64,000 bases of DNA, from assembly GCF_028728065.1 (NCBI RefSeq), contig NZ_CP117812.1:806001-870000 (forward strand). The letters are read 5' to 3'. This document shows, piece after piece, positions 43,101 through 48,118 of this stretch (positions are counted from its first letter, which is position 1; the number at the start of each line of letters is the position of its first letter). The notes below the pieces were generated by a model, which saw only the letters and a list, made by a program, of their open reading frames with translations, had not been told where the DNA came from and did not search any database. Both the position numbers and the translations under genes were made by a program. The DNA is from Lentisphaera profundi. GTDB lineage: Bacteria; Verrucomicrobiota; Lentisphaeria; Lentisphaerales; Lentisphaeraceae.

Positions 43101-45223
43101 CTGGTGCAAGTACTTTAACCAGCATTCTTGGTAATAGCGGTACAACTTCAGTCACTCTTGCGAATGACAATGCTGATACAATTAGCGTTACTAATATTTT
43201 TGAATTAACAATCAATAATGGTATTCAAACGACTATTAACACGAATTCTGTACTCGATATAATTAATTTTGACGCTGACCTCAATAATGATGTGGATACC
43301 GTTCTAGATGGTCTCACAATTACTGGTGCTACTGGTCTCAGCGATATCAATGGTACGGCTAATGAAATCCTCACATTGACAAGTTCCATCGGAACTGCAG
43401 TTGATATGAGCAATATTGCCGACCTTACTGTTGGAAGTGATATAGCCACTGGTATTACTCTCGCTGATGTAACTGACAGTACGAACACGATTGCTGACCT
43501 TACAATTCTAGGTAATGCTGGTACTTCTTCAGTAACGATTGATGCAGCAGCGAGTATTTTAGAGACAATTGTTGCTGATGCTGATGTTGATGACACAGTC
43601 ATTCTCACAACTTCTAGTGCGGCAACAATTGGCGTAACTGACCTAGATCACCTCACAGTAGTTGATACAACATTAATTAATGATGACGGTGAGTTAAACT
43701 CATTAGAAGTGACTGCTGCATCTACGACGATCACAGTCGACTCAGGTGTGAATCCAAGTACTCTTGCCTCTATAACTGGTAATGATACAACTCTCATCTT
43801 CCTTGGCGATCATTTAAACCCAACAGATACAATTACTCTTGATGGCGTATCTGAAGTGACTCTGCTCGAAGATGCAACCATCAATGATAACGATACATTG
43901 GAGACTATTACCCTCGCTGCTAGTACAGTAGTAACAGTTAATAATGCAGATTTGTTGACAACTATTAATGGTCAAATTGGTACAACAGAAGAAATTACTA
44001 TCACAGGTAATCATGAGCCAGTAACGCTTGATCCCGTTACGACTCAAATCGACCTTAATAATATGGAGATCGTATCTGTTGATATAAGTACTCGTCTAGT
44101 GGATACCACAAATACCATAACAACTGTGAACTTGACTGGTTCTGGTGCTGAGGACTTCGATATCTCTGGTGCGAGTAAGATCACAGTCCTTGACGGTACT
44201 GATAATCAAACGGTAACGCTTGAGACAGCGACTGATGCTGTCTTAACTGTGACAGATATTGCTACACTTGAATTGACTGACGCTGGTGAAACATATAGCC
44301 AAATCAATGCAGATGGTGATTTAACTACTTTGCTCATTGGTACAGGCGTAACAGCAAGTGTCGATGCAACTGCCTCACTTACGATGACAGGACTTACACT
44401 TGATGATGGTGCTGATCTCACTCTAAGTGGTATTACTACTGCATTCGGTGCTTTCACTGAGACAGATGCAGCCGAGACTGTAATTCTTGATGACGTTGAT
44501 GATGTCATTACTGAGGTTGTTGTTGGTCAAGGTTCTAACATGACTTTGGAAACTTCTACGGCAGTTGAATCAATCACTGGTGATAATGCTGTAGGTAATG
44601 AAGTAACTGTCTTTGGTACACAAGAAGGTCTCGTAAGTGAGGCAATTATCATTGATGACGTTGAAACAGTTAATCTTACTGGTCGCCTTGAAGAGACCTT
44701 CGGTGCTAATCTTGAAGTTAACAATAGTGCTGGTGGTGGTAACGGTGTTCAGACGATCAATTTATCTGATGATTCCAATGGTGACTTCGCAGTCATTGAT
44801 GCGTCGAGTACTGATGTTGACTTCAGCATAAATATGAATGATGGTAACGATAAAATTATCATTGATCTAGTGGCTTTCCAAGGTACTGCTAACGGTGGTG
44901 ATGGTACTGATGAAATTCAGATTATTGGCCAAGTTGATGCAGCCTTCGCATTAGCGGATTTCGAGACGATCAAGCTAGGTAATGGTAATGGTTCTGGTGG
45001 TGCTGGTGATGAAAGAGTTGATCTTACAGGTGATGCAATTTCTCATAGCAGTGCAACTCCAATAACTATTGACCTCGAAGGATCGGCTAGCTCCACATTT
45101 GACGCAAGTTTTGGTTTCTGGGGTGGTCTTGGTACTGATATGCTTATCAACGGTAGCGTGACTATCGACCTTGAAGATGGCGGTGCATGGAATGGTGCTA
45201 ACACTATCTATACCTTCGCATAA
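22109..45223 (+). CDS. giant secreted RTX-like repeat protein (7704 aa)
   Basis: One uninterrupted frame of 23 kb. No N-terminal signal peptide or membrane segment is visible, and I see no cysteine on reading. Residues about 30-330 are 20-residue RTX-like repeats of the type xFxGxVxGGxGxDxIxIxxx, for example NFTGSLDAGAGADTIAIKGT, suggesting calcium-bound beta-roll. Most of the rest is degenerate repeats of roughly 57 residues (FxG....L..L.L pattern), rich in Thr, Asp, Val, Leu and Gly. A block at residues about 2778-3517 is 13 nearly identical units. Three related modules of about 85 residues interrupt the array at about 5195, 6030 and 6350. The C-terminus returns to glycine/aspartate-rich sequence and ends in GGAWNGANTIYTFA, like the 421-residue protein. 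It is most likely a type I secreted surface adhesin or matrix protein (inference); the transporter gene at 63013 fits. Start chosen from TTAGGAAAG upstream. Confidence 0.92.
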   Translation: MASGKYTLDSITNVDAVEEGFDSAKVTVNVDNYDGEITGTPGNDSLTVNGNKFEGTVDLSGGNNKVSIKGNDSDFSIAAGEGNDKLDIKGIETEVSGDLGGGSNSVSVSGENVDLDLVTGAGSDKLTLKGSGASGDINLGDGNNSVSVKGSIADVEITTGSGADKIDVKGGFFDGVINAGAGADNISIKGTNFTGSLDAGAGADTIAIKGTNFTGSVDGGADADTISVKSKVFNGDITGGSGNDTILVSSKANGSNASIDGGEGNDTILVKSKSSSIEIDGGSGDNTITIKGKDFTGDITTSGSNDTVDITGKGFDGKVIGDGANDTVNIDKSTVSTIRLENIEQVNLNFVKKALIGNFELTNTKITGTDNTDIINLVNSSGATLDLGEGADEVEATGQVGDLTLINVEDLSINDVDGLDGAVIDIVGSNVGTIFMNDGVDHVFTLTGDAEIVDLGNGNSTITINGVDDGAGGLVFNGTIVGTGSNSLVVADNVDISGATFTNFDSYALGANVTNNIVIDADDDFSAGVGTAFTIKDGYNGVLNDTESVIIDDDATVTLISNSLGTVSTGGNSNVTIIGTAALDTIFEGLGTLTIGGEFDHTITDANGDITTLTLAKDVTLTANDLVALEEVNGSGLGSESLTLVNHSANINVSDLETLSVDNVASVINDDESLVNLSVGSGVNAVVNDASNIVSLTGKAGTAESVTINGNGSAEITTVELDTLTITESATINNDTALDVINGDSAGAGEALTLVNAFDGELVKFSTVTVNGASNNLDLTDVIDLVVVTAAVITSDSNLATVTGDGTSDITFTDTFTGDVTQVDVLTLQGANSDIDTDASLATLNLVSGTSTITGATSLSSVVSTGLSDLVLDGATASAISLENIETVTLVDDVTITAGSELTSVIGDGTTVVTFSNAYAGALTGVEKVIGTGESLTLTSAYTGELENISNLIVADSADISADTDLTTVTGNGSTDLILRNNFEGSLVDVENLELGGLNNVVTPDSTLLTVELLTANANLELVDASSVTTVTANAGAADAGQTALELSGAVADQPAALEIENIDTINFIADLEITEIGSDLDVINGNGVATLALNSDFTGEINNVVVLDLNETNYDVSADFRLTTLNLEAVTNAKLTDAIALESVTGGASLELAGSQVDELTTTGLVSLTVADDIELDSTGLTSVTGDDTEVLLLNTFSGDANNLDILELEGVGNVVATTDVANVEFTEDVVITDVNDDIDTIEGDGIAELTLMENFTGIITKVNDVTLNGDSNTFNTDSLLVDLDLGATSSATITGASSLTTVDGGVELSLTGGQTSSLTTTVLQTLNVVDDIVITNDSNLDTVNGNGVAQVTLNNTFEGDVSSLTLVNLKGLTNIIDTTSVSKLTLDNQAEITADATLVEIDGDNDAVVVLANTFAGDITGVAQLTLDDNNEGAGTDNDVNTDSSLTILNLKGAVNSTVSNAQNLATVNADAGAVESLVLDGVQTGNLATFNLGTITVGEDISITADGVLAEVIGAGGNEEVTLQNAFTGSADNLTLLDLNGGSGIGPVTTTAVLAVDVNGTATVSADPALINVSGDGTSDVLTLTTEFNGTATDLTTLILELGGDLTTNGVDHVLTAADATIDNTNLNTVSGDTLNGLAETVTLSREFSGSANTLAQLNLDGGSSATVDLTSVVSVDVTGPATLNDIDGELTTLTGDDHVTLTNTFNSGDLIVPATATGVTELTLESSNNVFDSGVSLEALNLTLSNATADITGATELTRISAVDGGNEVVTLSGANNQTIQTIDLNTLNVDNNVTVNNDGELTALNGDSTIVNAQTTSAQFINNFAGSAKAITTLTLNGVGNDVESDELLDNLNVTALGGTTDLDGASDLLTITAAAGNETVNLTNIASFVNTVTTSALETLTTNADLTLANDTVLSSVTGTGGETVTLNNEFSGVALSLATLDLNGGSTGGVSTTDVVAVDVNGSATISDQNDTLVTLSGDPDLNDTITVTAEFSGAATNLAQLNLDDGSDTGVTANGVVSVDVTGTATITANAVLVTVTGDDHVTLTNDFDTAGSSATGLIDLTLGGSTNVFASDVNLDNLVLTTATASATLTGATDLIKITAVDGTSETVTLTGANNQTIQTVDLNTLNVNSAVVVNNDDELTNLNGTLATAGSAQLTQNFTGNVTNVTALTLDGASNAVTSDANLTNLITTAISGTTSLADAVNLVSIVAAGGSETVNLTGTNASPDVISTVALEVLTTDTDITLSNDTSLNNVSGTAGTETVILNGEFSGDASSLAMLDLNDGSSTGVDTTSVLAVDVNVSATITDTNDTLTALSGDGDDTITVTADFNGTATQLAQLNLNAGSSVGVAATGVDAVSVNGTATIDADTDLVTVTGDGNDVVILESVFDGSVTGINNLTLSEANNDVDTDVSLTNLTLNSSATATVSDAQNLAIVNGNADLAVESLVLDGLQTVNLQTNNLNTLTVNETITVTNDTVLASVIGNGGNDTITLLGEFTGTANTFALLDLNAGSAGTVTTTAVVAVDVNGTAIVTDTDTSLTTVSGDGTADVLTLTAQFNGNASDLTTLNLNTGGTVTSTDVVNVVTDADAQLTSTGLVTLDGVTGDENVVLVNTFTGTATNLDLLTVQSGGTFTATGVDDILTNADATITNTGLVTVTGTGTENVVLVNAFTGTATLLDLLTVEAGGTFTSTNVDDIYTHADATITNSGLSTITGDAGTENVVLENVFNGTATDLDLLTVEAGGTFTSTDVDDIITDADATITNTNLLTVTGVDGAENVTLVNAFSGVATDLDLLTVQLGGTFTSTDVDDIITDADATITNTNLDTITGVDGAENVTLVNAFSGVATDLDLLTVEDGGTFTSTDVDDIITDADATITNTNLDTITGVDGAENVTLVNAFSGVATDLDLLTVQLGGTFTSTDVDDIITDADATITNTNLDTITGVDGAENVTLVNAFTGTATDLDLLTVQSGGTFTATGVDDILTNADATITNTGLVTVTGTGTENVVLVNAFTGTATLLDLLTVEDGGTFTSTDVDDIITDADATITNTNLDTITGVDGAENVTLVNAFSGVATDLDLLTVQLGGTFTSTDVDDIITDADATITNTNLDTITGVDGAENVTLVNAFSGVATDLDLLTVQLGGTFTSTDVDDIITDADATITNTNLDTITGVDGAENVTLVNAFSGVATDLDLLTVQLGGTFTSTDVDDIITDADATITNTNLDTITGVDGAENVTLVNAFSGVATDLDLLTVQLGGTFTSTDVDDIITDADATITNTNLDTITGVDGAENVTLVNAFSGVATDLDLLTVQLGGTFTSTDVDDIITDADATITNTNLDTITGVDGAENVTLVNAFSGVATDLDLLTVQLGGTFTSTDVDDIITDADATITNTNLDTITGVDGAENVTLVNAFSGVATDLDLLTVQLGGTFTSTDVDDIITDADATITNTNLDTITGVDGAENVTLVNAFSGVATDLDLLTVQLGGTFTSTDVDDIITDADATITNTNLDTITGVDGAENVTLFNAFTGTASDLNLLTVEAGGNFISTDVITINTQADATIDNTGLSLIDGTDTETVTLSKTFNGTATDLFALKLGGTGHTVLADNKLDELTLLSDDATAQLTGATDLIKITGSATLISSETVTLVGSNNQTIQTVELETLIVDSAVVVNNDSELTLLDGADTVATLTQSFSGTVADITTLTLDGTANLVAADGDLVALELTADNASATVSLASSLALITGTDSAMTTETVTLTSAPAALLQTVDLEALNVASDVHVNNDASLININAGGFDVQLDNNFNGTIINAVDLDLDGSTNTVISDGGLVNLFVLTDSTTTLTDATNALLEITGDAVGTTTSVDLQGAPHTTALKTVNINSLEVDTDITVDADIRLTSVDGDAANTDLDLTIANSFTGSATNVDTLTLAGETNDLTSDADLDTLNLTFATGSTSTVNSASSLTLVNGGAGTDTLTLGDGSDVATLTINGIETLNLGEAGVAGIEFLNIAGAGVINLNLNEGVTVGNFTASAALLDLNLADNAVIQLTDASTLATLDVDANITGAVVTEAGSTNFTAITIGTTGAVDANDISSVTVHNADAVALIIGAAGNETVTLTTNSAAITTVALETLNIDTDTEITDVDGLLTTLNGNISDPLDDDNAVVFMNNFTGDVSGIDVITVQDNAISSFTDIDESLLTLNVGESGRVTVSGAENLATVVGNGSTTADEVVTINDRTNTAAVNFTDIEDIRLGENVDLVATVDDELEQVTMEAGANVNLTLDATVVTSGLESVAGDTDGEESLTISSADPLVTTSANLLVDELEIVTIGENMNVTLGDSAGSDVDNITIGKDSTLTLSNVVNTETYNGLIVKGDELGGGTETFVLNTSGDIQLDFVEQLETGPNAIVDVETDANLIGLTIGTNSEVNLNDATELQTATADATGNEVLTLQKGISNITNDQVVTITGVDDLTLGDDSVQVFDDVQVDDDMENLTLAEQTTAIVTISDNVDAGTTAGLTNLTLADGVDLTLEVLADANVTITNLDVLTEDSVTVTDKGEITAATGIFETATLGLDSTLVFNADYDAINADFGIHTITGAATGAGTGETVTLTGMGNDLEELDLNDIENLTIDGDAAIITNSSGETLSSLTDATATVNSVTLEFDTTRDLTINNIETVNIADNATIPVNGHSLSLIDGTSSIATLNIDLNGDVTLAGATELTTVLGTNGNNETLTLLDSVDAGGASITDIETLTVNGAGNVITTDNELTTLTLGTAAVADLTGADQLITVSGQALTDETLTLQTATSTITNLNNIEDLTLGDGSTQTFVITSTDDELTDLTLAADTSLTYTTTDDVLIDESTPTQFEAIFNVDAAAGAALTITTGINAQLSINSLTELSLADASYSEVTDETQTLVDLTVGVNSTAKIINADNLDVVAAGGGNETLILDYANDTVDHEMEINLVDNLEIGAEIEMFIDDSRNNALLNLTVGENSTVTFADLDMVSDNDDGAGGNDLVSLTGSTGYETVNLANPITAASSTDIDEITTNGDSSFTSADGLTQLNVSSGTTTVDSASDLITVYLADGAAVDLADTPNVTTIIGDAVDVDLTNGVTYDGTVVLNDGPEESVTLRDTAINITTIENIDVLTVGDGSASQQFVLTGVDDDLTNVFINEGATLDIDGNLDLQYVKGEGSTFETLTIDSVADLASDEIDVTVNGITHNFIESTHFLSGADENETAQNLAAAIDAAFASSVTVVTGDTITLTDLNSNFVVTTDNGSSAVSIGTEVIAADTGDGESLIVRDADADGFKIIDIENLTLGDDTNQDFNTITVADDQLKTITLEDATTATVDFDAASTLTSITLADASNLTLTGADHGLTELDVDFVIAEGDTGSATLTETDVDTLTTVNISENITLTLNDASAVTEINGVVDNPTFIMTTNEEGVIIANGNAITNINNLENVTITDTSVTTLEDNGSLHTLTGSGVTQDIIVNGNSTQFVSSENVETLTIENSVGAMGAGFNANDHVETLTVGDTAQEETFYLDSIVGLESILGTTNTENVYLLDADHGNIDIVDIELLSLSAAVIVTDDDLLDGLLVADNDGLGDVTDLIVVDGTTEIRNADSLENITGSGAASTVEVNNVTTTGAAVGSSLDSVTNVGQLVLNYEGVFAESFTFDETLTTLTFGNDSGIQDWEMTFVPTVMGELAQLESINGVGAINSLTINGNAIEFDITNIADLTVDTDATINDDDGTLASGDGTGDIVDLTVGAGTYTINNADSLVTLDGDNTSTVTVNGNSTLFDTVTSVFDLTIQNTTATPLTVDGDLEVLTVGNNLAGVPGEQTFTVDGAENVTSLTGTVDGTETVVLDDTLASVLNVSEIEHLTIEDDLTINELTPDIATTADGLTTLTVGNTGRDTTVIANDVADLASLTGVTSLFDDIVDINGNTAAFTTVTEIEVLSVDTSTDFSADSSLTTLTVGDGVTDSQSWDVTSATDSLTTVNGSAAADETLELTSNASTLAATDIETLKVGTAAYSTLTIDSFNVYPAAVLTFEVDGVTYTITEGPDWADSAVSADAVATSIAAAIDAEYAAPITTVDGDVIRLDIPNAVFTSGLANMTEFDGGGQVTDLSTNSALKTLIISEDETVDLVSGGNSITTVNGDVGTETVNFEDGNNSAIDINGVENAGLSDDTTLTDDGSLVEVYGIAGGIAGTNVNAVSILGNDDTLDSVSDVINLSVENTADFTDATSEIQILTLGADDITSDFTVTQLGTLEQLNGAVDADPTLTNQTVTIEGNTGLFADVSEVEVLSVENATTLTDTDDLVELTLGNAIATQSFEINDVAALESLSGAADANVSQINFFDLGDAPGDAPQLTHADFGAVTLTEGIDWNVAGTLADTAIDFAAAVNNAFGEGSATAAGSLVSLNPSITIGVDATFGPYGYSTNINVLSSGVETVDINGNSSEFANVTAIEYLSVENATDLTDTNDLITLTVGDGGSTQEFSVDAVSELTMVTGTAGNETLTITGNDTSLISATEIETLSIENTNNVAFATDGDLTSLTVGNDANFQVFNVANASGLTDLAGTAGGTETVLITDNAEAELDVYEVEDLTIENAVIINDDDTADVMTAADGIGDIATLTVGDSTSVQSFTINNADSLVTLEGTVGGTETVIVDNVDTDLLDPDTDTLVLATVTEVENLIVTKSRDFTFDDSLESLVVGDGVTDSQSWTVTNVDVTDNLTSVEGSAADLETLTVSGHGDLTTEKLETLNLDTDAALDLNDTALTTLGVSGSGTEIVVTDGASITTINDEDGQTGQSVEFVNENTASNLDVNGLEILSLVTGTTVDGDGTLDDVDVTTAGQNLTINGGSGLNNVNFTGIGNSLSLTTSNTNSISFDNLQTLTLGTDTAVLEYFYHMYDDTSTITQVNLLGTTNGVETYLFNFNNLSDINGSDAGNDMVYLWGGVSTAIDISDLETLYTQSATTIDDETDSLSTLHNISFTGLVTVNSSGASTLTSILGNSGTTSVTLANDNADTISVTNIFELTINNGIQTTINTNSVLDIINFDADLNNDVDTVLDGLTITGATGLSDINGTANEILTLTSSIGTAVDMSNIADLTVGSDIATGITLADVTDSTNTIADLTILGNAGTSSVTIDAAASILETIVADADVDDTVILTTSSAATIGVTDLDHLTVVDTTLINDDGELNSLEVTAASTTITVDSGVNPSTLASITGNDTTLIFLGDHLNPTDTITLDGVSEVTLLEDATINDNDTLETITLAASTVVTVNNADLLTTINGQIGTTEEITITGNHEPVTLDPVTTQIDLNNMEIVSVDISTRLVDTTNTITTVNLTGSGAEDFDISGASKITVLDGTDNQTVTLETATDAVLTVTDIATLELTDAGETYSQINADGDLTTLLIGTGVTASVDATASLTMTGLTLDDGADLTLSGITTAFGAFTETDAAETVILDDVDDVITEVVVGQGSNMTLETSTAVESITGDNAVGNEVTVFGTQEGLVSEAIIIDDVETVNLTGRLEETFGANLEVNNSAGGGNGVQTINLSDDSNGDFAVIDASSTDVDFSINMNDGNDKIIIDLVAFQGTANGGDGTDEIQIIGQVDAAFALADFETIKLGNGNGSGGAGDERVDLTGDAISHSSATPITIDLEGSASSTFDASFGFWGGLGTDMLINGSVTIDLEDGGAWNGANTIYTFA
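30440..32659 (+). repeat. array of 171-bp intragenic repeats (13 units)
   Basis: Units begin at 30440, 30611, 30782, 30953, 31124, 31292, 31463, 31634, 31805, 31976, 32147, 32318 and 32489. All are 171 bp except the fifth (168 bp). Each encodes 57 residues beginning TGVDGAENVTLVNAFSG. Most copies are almost identical, including third codon positions; units 4-5 differ and copy an earlier part of the gene. A diverged unit starts at 32660 and diverged relatives lie just upstream (29930-30439). The sequence marks a recent expansion inside the giant gene. Confidence 0.95.
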
Positions 45224-45265
45224 GTCGAAACTAAATTAACTCAGGAAGTCTAACTTCCTTAAATC

Positions 45266-45298
45266 AAAAAGAGCCCCGCACATGCGGGGCTCTTTTTG
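45266..45298 (+). terminator. rho-independent terminator after the giant gene
   Basis: Eleven-base perfect arms AGAGCCCCGCA and TGCGGGGCTCT, A-rich before and TTTTTG after. It lies about 45 bp after the stop codon. A smaller GGAAG/CTTCC hairpin sits between stop and terminator. It isolates the giant gene from the REP array. Confidence 0.93.
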
Positions 45299-45300
45299 TT

Positions 45301-45460
45301 TGTTAGCTAGTCCAAGCTTTAGCTTGCTTATCAGGCACGCGTCCAAAAGTAAGTAGTCCAAGCTTTAGTTTGCGTATCAGGCACACGTCCAAAAGTACGT
45401 AGTTCAAGCTTTAGCTTGCTAAAAATGAGTACAGCTAAGAAGGCACGCGTCCAAAAGTAC
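45301..45460 (+). repeat. REP-like array, left block (3 type-1 palindromes)
   Basis: Palindromes CAAGCT-TT-AGCTTG occur at 45313 and 45405, with a degenerate copy at 45359, at a 46-bp period. They are linked by the spacer CAGGCACGCGTCCAAAAGTA. The block breaks off at 45460, where IS66 begins; the continuation resumes at 47414 after the element. Only the last full copy here has the complete GTAG head. Confidence 0.88.
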
Positions 45461-45533
45461 GTAAAGGGCAATTTGAATCATATCCCGAGGGAGAGTAGTT
45501 GAATTAGAGTCTGGGCTTACCCCAGGAGATACA

Positions 45534-45845
45534 ATGTTAGAATATTTTAAAGATCGTAAGTTAAAACTACATCCCGAACCCGTGAACCTCCGCAAAGGCT
45601 TCAATGGCTTAACCGCGTTAAGTAATCTGGAAAATCTCTTTGCAGGAGATGTCTACCTTTTCATAAATCGCCGGCGTAATTTATTGAAAGGTCTCTACTG
45701 GGATGAAGGTGGTTTTTGTATTTTCAATAAACAGTTGGAGCGCGGAACTTTTAGCGACATGTCCGAAGCTAAAACTGAGCTTAGTTTTCGGGAATTTCTG
45801 CTAATGATCCACTGCTGTAAAGGGGCCTATTTTAAGATCAAATAG
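45534..45845 (+). CDS. tnpB: IS66-family accessory protein TnpB
   Basis: 103-residue IS66 Orf2 protein, needed for IS66 transposition in characterised elements though its biochemical role is unclear. Recognised from VNLRKGFNGL, VYLFINRRRNLLKGLYWDEGGFCIFNKQLERGTF. An AGGAG ribosome-binding site lies seven bases upstream. A small hairpin CTGGG-CTTAC-CCCAG (45511-45525) touches this site and might damp its translation. tnpC follows after 31 bp. The frame is intact. Confidence 0.93.
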   Translation: MLEYFKDRKLKLHPEPVNLRKGFNGLTALSNLENLFAGDVYLFINRRRNLLKGLYWDEGGFCIFNKQLERGTFSDMSEAKTELSFREFLLMIHCCKGAYFKIK

Positions 45846-45876
45846 CCTGGTTTTATAGCTGAAAAATCATGGGGTT

Positions 45877-47364
45877 ATGCTATATTATTTCATGACTAAA
45901 ACTATCTCAGACCTCACCAAAAAAGTTGTGTTTTTAGAAGAGGAAAACACCTATCTAAAAGCCCAGCTGTATGGTCGTAAAAAAGAGACTGTAGTCTTTG
46001 ATAACTCAGATACTTTTCCTGAGTGGACTGAATACCTTAAGGATCTGGGCGATTCAAATTCACCAGAAAGAGATGAAGAACCCAAAGTAAATACCCTAAA
46101 AAAGAAGAAGAAACGCAAGCCCTTTACGCATTTCAATTTCCCTGAGAATGCTGAACGCGAAATTAAAATCATTGATTTGCCCGAAGATGAAAAAGTTGAT
46201 CCCATAACTGGTGTAGAACTGAAACTCATGGGATTCGATACATCAGAAAAACTTGTTTATGTTCATGGTCGTTACAAAGTCATAGAGACTCGTGTACGTA
46301 AATACAATATTCCAAATAAGCCCAAGGCAGGAGTTATCTCCGCTCTAGTTCCCAGCCATCCGATAACAGGCTGTCGTGCTGATGTGAGCTTGTTGTCACA
46401 TATACTCATTTCAAAATATGCCGACCATTTACCTCTTTATCGTATCGAAGAGCAATTCAAACGAGATGGACTTACTATTGCGCGACAAACGCTTTCCAAC
46501 TGGGTTCTCCAGTTAGGAAAAACTCTCCAACCTTTAGGTGATTTATTACGAGATCAAATTTTAAACTCATCAAGAGTTTTTACAGATGACAGCCCTGTTA
46601 AGCTTCAAACAAAAGGTAAAGGTAAGCTTCAAGAAGGTCGGATTTGGGTTTATGTCGGCGGCGATGGTCCAGACCCTCCTCTCGTTTGGTTCGAATTCAC
46701 CAAAGACCGTTCACACTCCCATACATTAGATCGAATGAAAGACTTTCAAGGAGTTTTTCATGCCGATGCTTTTGCTGCGTATGAAAAAATGGATAAGCTT
46801 GATGGTATCGATTGGCAGGCTTGCTGGGCTCATGCCAGGCGTAAGTTTTTTGACACACCCAATCCAAACGAATTCTGTAAACAAGTGCTTATTTTGATGG
46901 ATAAGCTCTTTGAACTCGAACAGGATGCTTGGGCGCTTGGTACTTCGGCAAAGCGACAGAGCTTTCGCAATAGGAAAACAAAGCCTTTTGTTGAAGCTCT
47001 ATTAAAGACGATTCAAGATCATTACTACAAAGCATGTGAGCCCAAAGGCAAACTCAAAACGGCAATGGAGTACCTACTTAAACGGCAAGAAGCATTTAAA
47101 GCTTTTCTTGCTTATCCGGATGCTCGCATAGATAACAATGTGAGTGAACGCGCTATTCGTCCGCTTACTATTGGTAGAAAAAACTGGCTTTTCTTCGGCA
47201 GTGAAAAAGGCGGCCAAGCGGCTGCCAATATCATCTCCTTAATCCAGACTTGTCGTAAGCTGGGTATCAATCCAAAAGAATACTTAGAGGATGTGCTCAG
47301 GAGAATCATTGATCACCCAAAAGAAAATTTAATGGAACTCCTACCACAAAACTGGAAGAAATAG
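45877..47364 (+). CDS. tnpC: IS66-family transposase TnpC
   Basis: DDE transposase of 495 residues, full length. The N-terminus is a coiled-coil-like leucine segment (TKKVVFLEEENTYLKAQLYGRKKE), as in the family. A basic stretch (KKKKKRKPF) follows, then the catalytic core with FTDDSPVKL, VFHADAFAAYEKM, ACWAHARRKFFD and the C-terminal block DNNVSERAIRPLTIGRKNWLFFGSEKGG. An ATG at 45892 is an alternative start that would remove five residues. No frameshift or stop is visible, so the element may still be active. Confidence 0.95.
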   Translation: MLYYFMTKTISDLTKKVVFLEEENTYLKAQLYGRKKETVVFDNSDTFPEWTEYLKDLGDSNSPERDEEPKVNTLKKKKKRKPFTHFNFPENAEREIKIIDLPEDEKVDPITGVELKLMGFDTSEKLVYVHGRYKVIETRVRKYNIPNKPKAGVISALVPSHPITGCRADVSLLSHILISKYADHLPLYRIEEQFKRDGLTIARQTLSNWVLQLGKTLQPLGDLLRDQILNSSRVFTDDSPVKLQTKGKGKLQEGRIWVYVGGDGPDPPLVWFEFTKDRSHSHTLDRMKDFQGVFHADAFAAYEKMDKLDGIDWQACWAHARRKFFDTPNPNEFCKQVLILMDKLFELEQDAWALGTSAKRQSFRNRKTKPFVEALLKTIQDHYYKACEPKGKLKTAMEYLLKRQEAFKAFLAYPDARIDNNVSERAIRPLTIGRKNWLFFGSEKGGQAAANIISLIQTCRKLGINPKEYLEDVLRRIIDHPKENLMELLPQNWKK

Positions 47365-47413
47365 ACTTTTTTTCGAAATAGGCATTCAAATATTCAGCTC
47401 AATTGACGCTTAC

Positions 47414-48041
47414 AAAAGTACGTAGTTCAAGCTTTAGCTTGCTAAAAATGAGTACAGCTAAGAAGGCACGCGTCCAAAAGTACGTAGTTCAAGCTTTAGC
47501 TTGCTAAAAATGAGTACAGCTAAGAAGGCACGCGTCCAAAAGTACGTAGTTCAAGCTTTAGCTTGCTAAAAATGAGTACAGCTAAGAAGGCATGCGTCCA
47601 AAAGTACGTAGTTCAAGCTTTAGCTTGCTAATCCAATAGCCTATTCAAATCCAACTTTCCGGAACTCTAAAGAGTGTACTAGCTACCTCAGAAGACTTGC
47701 TTATTAGGCACGCGTCCAAAAGTACGTAGTTCAAGCTTTAGCTTGCTAATCCAATAGCCTATTCAAATCCAACTTTCCGGAACTCTAAAGAGTGTACTAG
47801 CTACCTAAGAAGACTTGCTTATTAGGCACGCGTCCAAAAGTACGTAGTTCAAGCTTTAGCTTGCTAATCCAATAGCCTATTCAAATCCAACTTTTCGTCA
47901 CTCTAAAGAGTGTACTACCTACCTAAGAAGACTTGCTTATTAGGCACGCGTCCAAAAGTACGTAGTTCAAGCTTTAGCTTGCTAATCCAATAGCCTATTC
48001 AAATCCAACTTTTCGGCACTCTAAAGAGTGTACTAGCTACC
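47414..48041 (+). repeat. REP/BIME-like array between IS66 and the ATP-grasp gene
   Basis: Seven type-1 palindromes (GTAG-TT-CAAGCT-TT-AGCTTG) at 47428, 47490, 47552, 47614, 47732, 47850 and 47968. The first four are spaced 62 bp, the rest 118 bp. The 118-bp units also contain a second palindrome CACTCT-AA-AGAGTG (or AACTCT form), which on the minus strand reads GTAG-TA-CACTCT-TT-AGAGTG or a CTAG variant. Each long unit therefore holds two REPs facing each other, the layout of a BIME. Confidence 0.92.
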
Positions 48042-48118
48042 ATATGCAAAGCAGCTGTGGCTTGCTTTATATATTACGAATTATATGCTAGCTAAAAGAT
48101 TTATAGGGAGTAATTTTA

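Larger units (their letters stand above)
45461..47413 (+). mobile_element. IS66-family insertion sequence with 8-bp target duplication
   Basis: Element of 1953 bp. Left end GTAAAGGGCAATT and right end, read inwards, GTAAGCGTCAATT match at 10 of 13 positions. The flanks are exact direct repeats of AAAAGTAC (45453-45460 and 47414-47421), the 8-bp duplication expected of IS66. It carries tnpB and tnpC but no tnpA-like frame in the 73 bp before tnpB. It has inserted into a REP unit directly before the GTAG head, and the empty site can be rebuilt from the neighbouring copies. Confidence 0.93.

Noticed and set aside
22109-45223. Possibility that the 23 kb frame is several genes or a misassembly artefact
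   Set aside because: The frame is continuous with a consistent repeat style, and it has one good ribosome-binding site at the start and one strong terminator at the end. Only the 171-bp array is a realistic place for a copy-number error.
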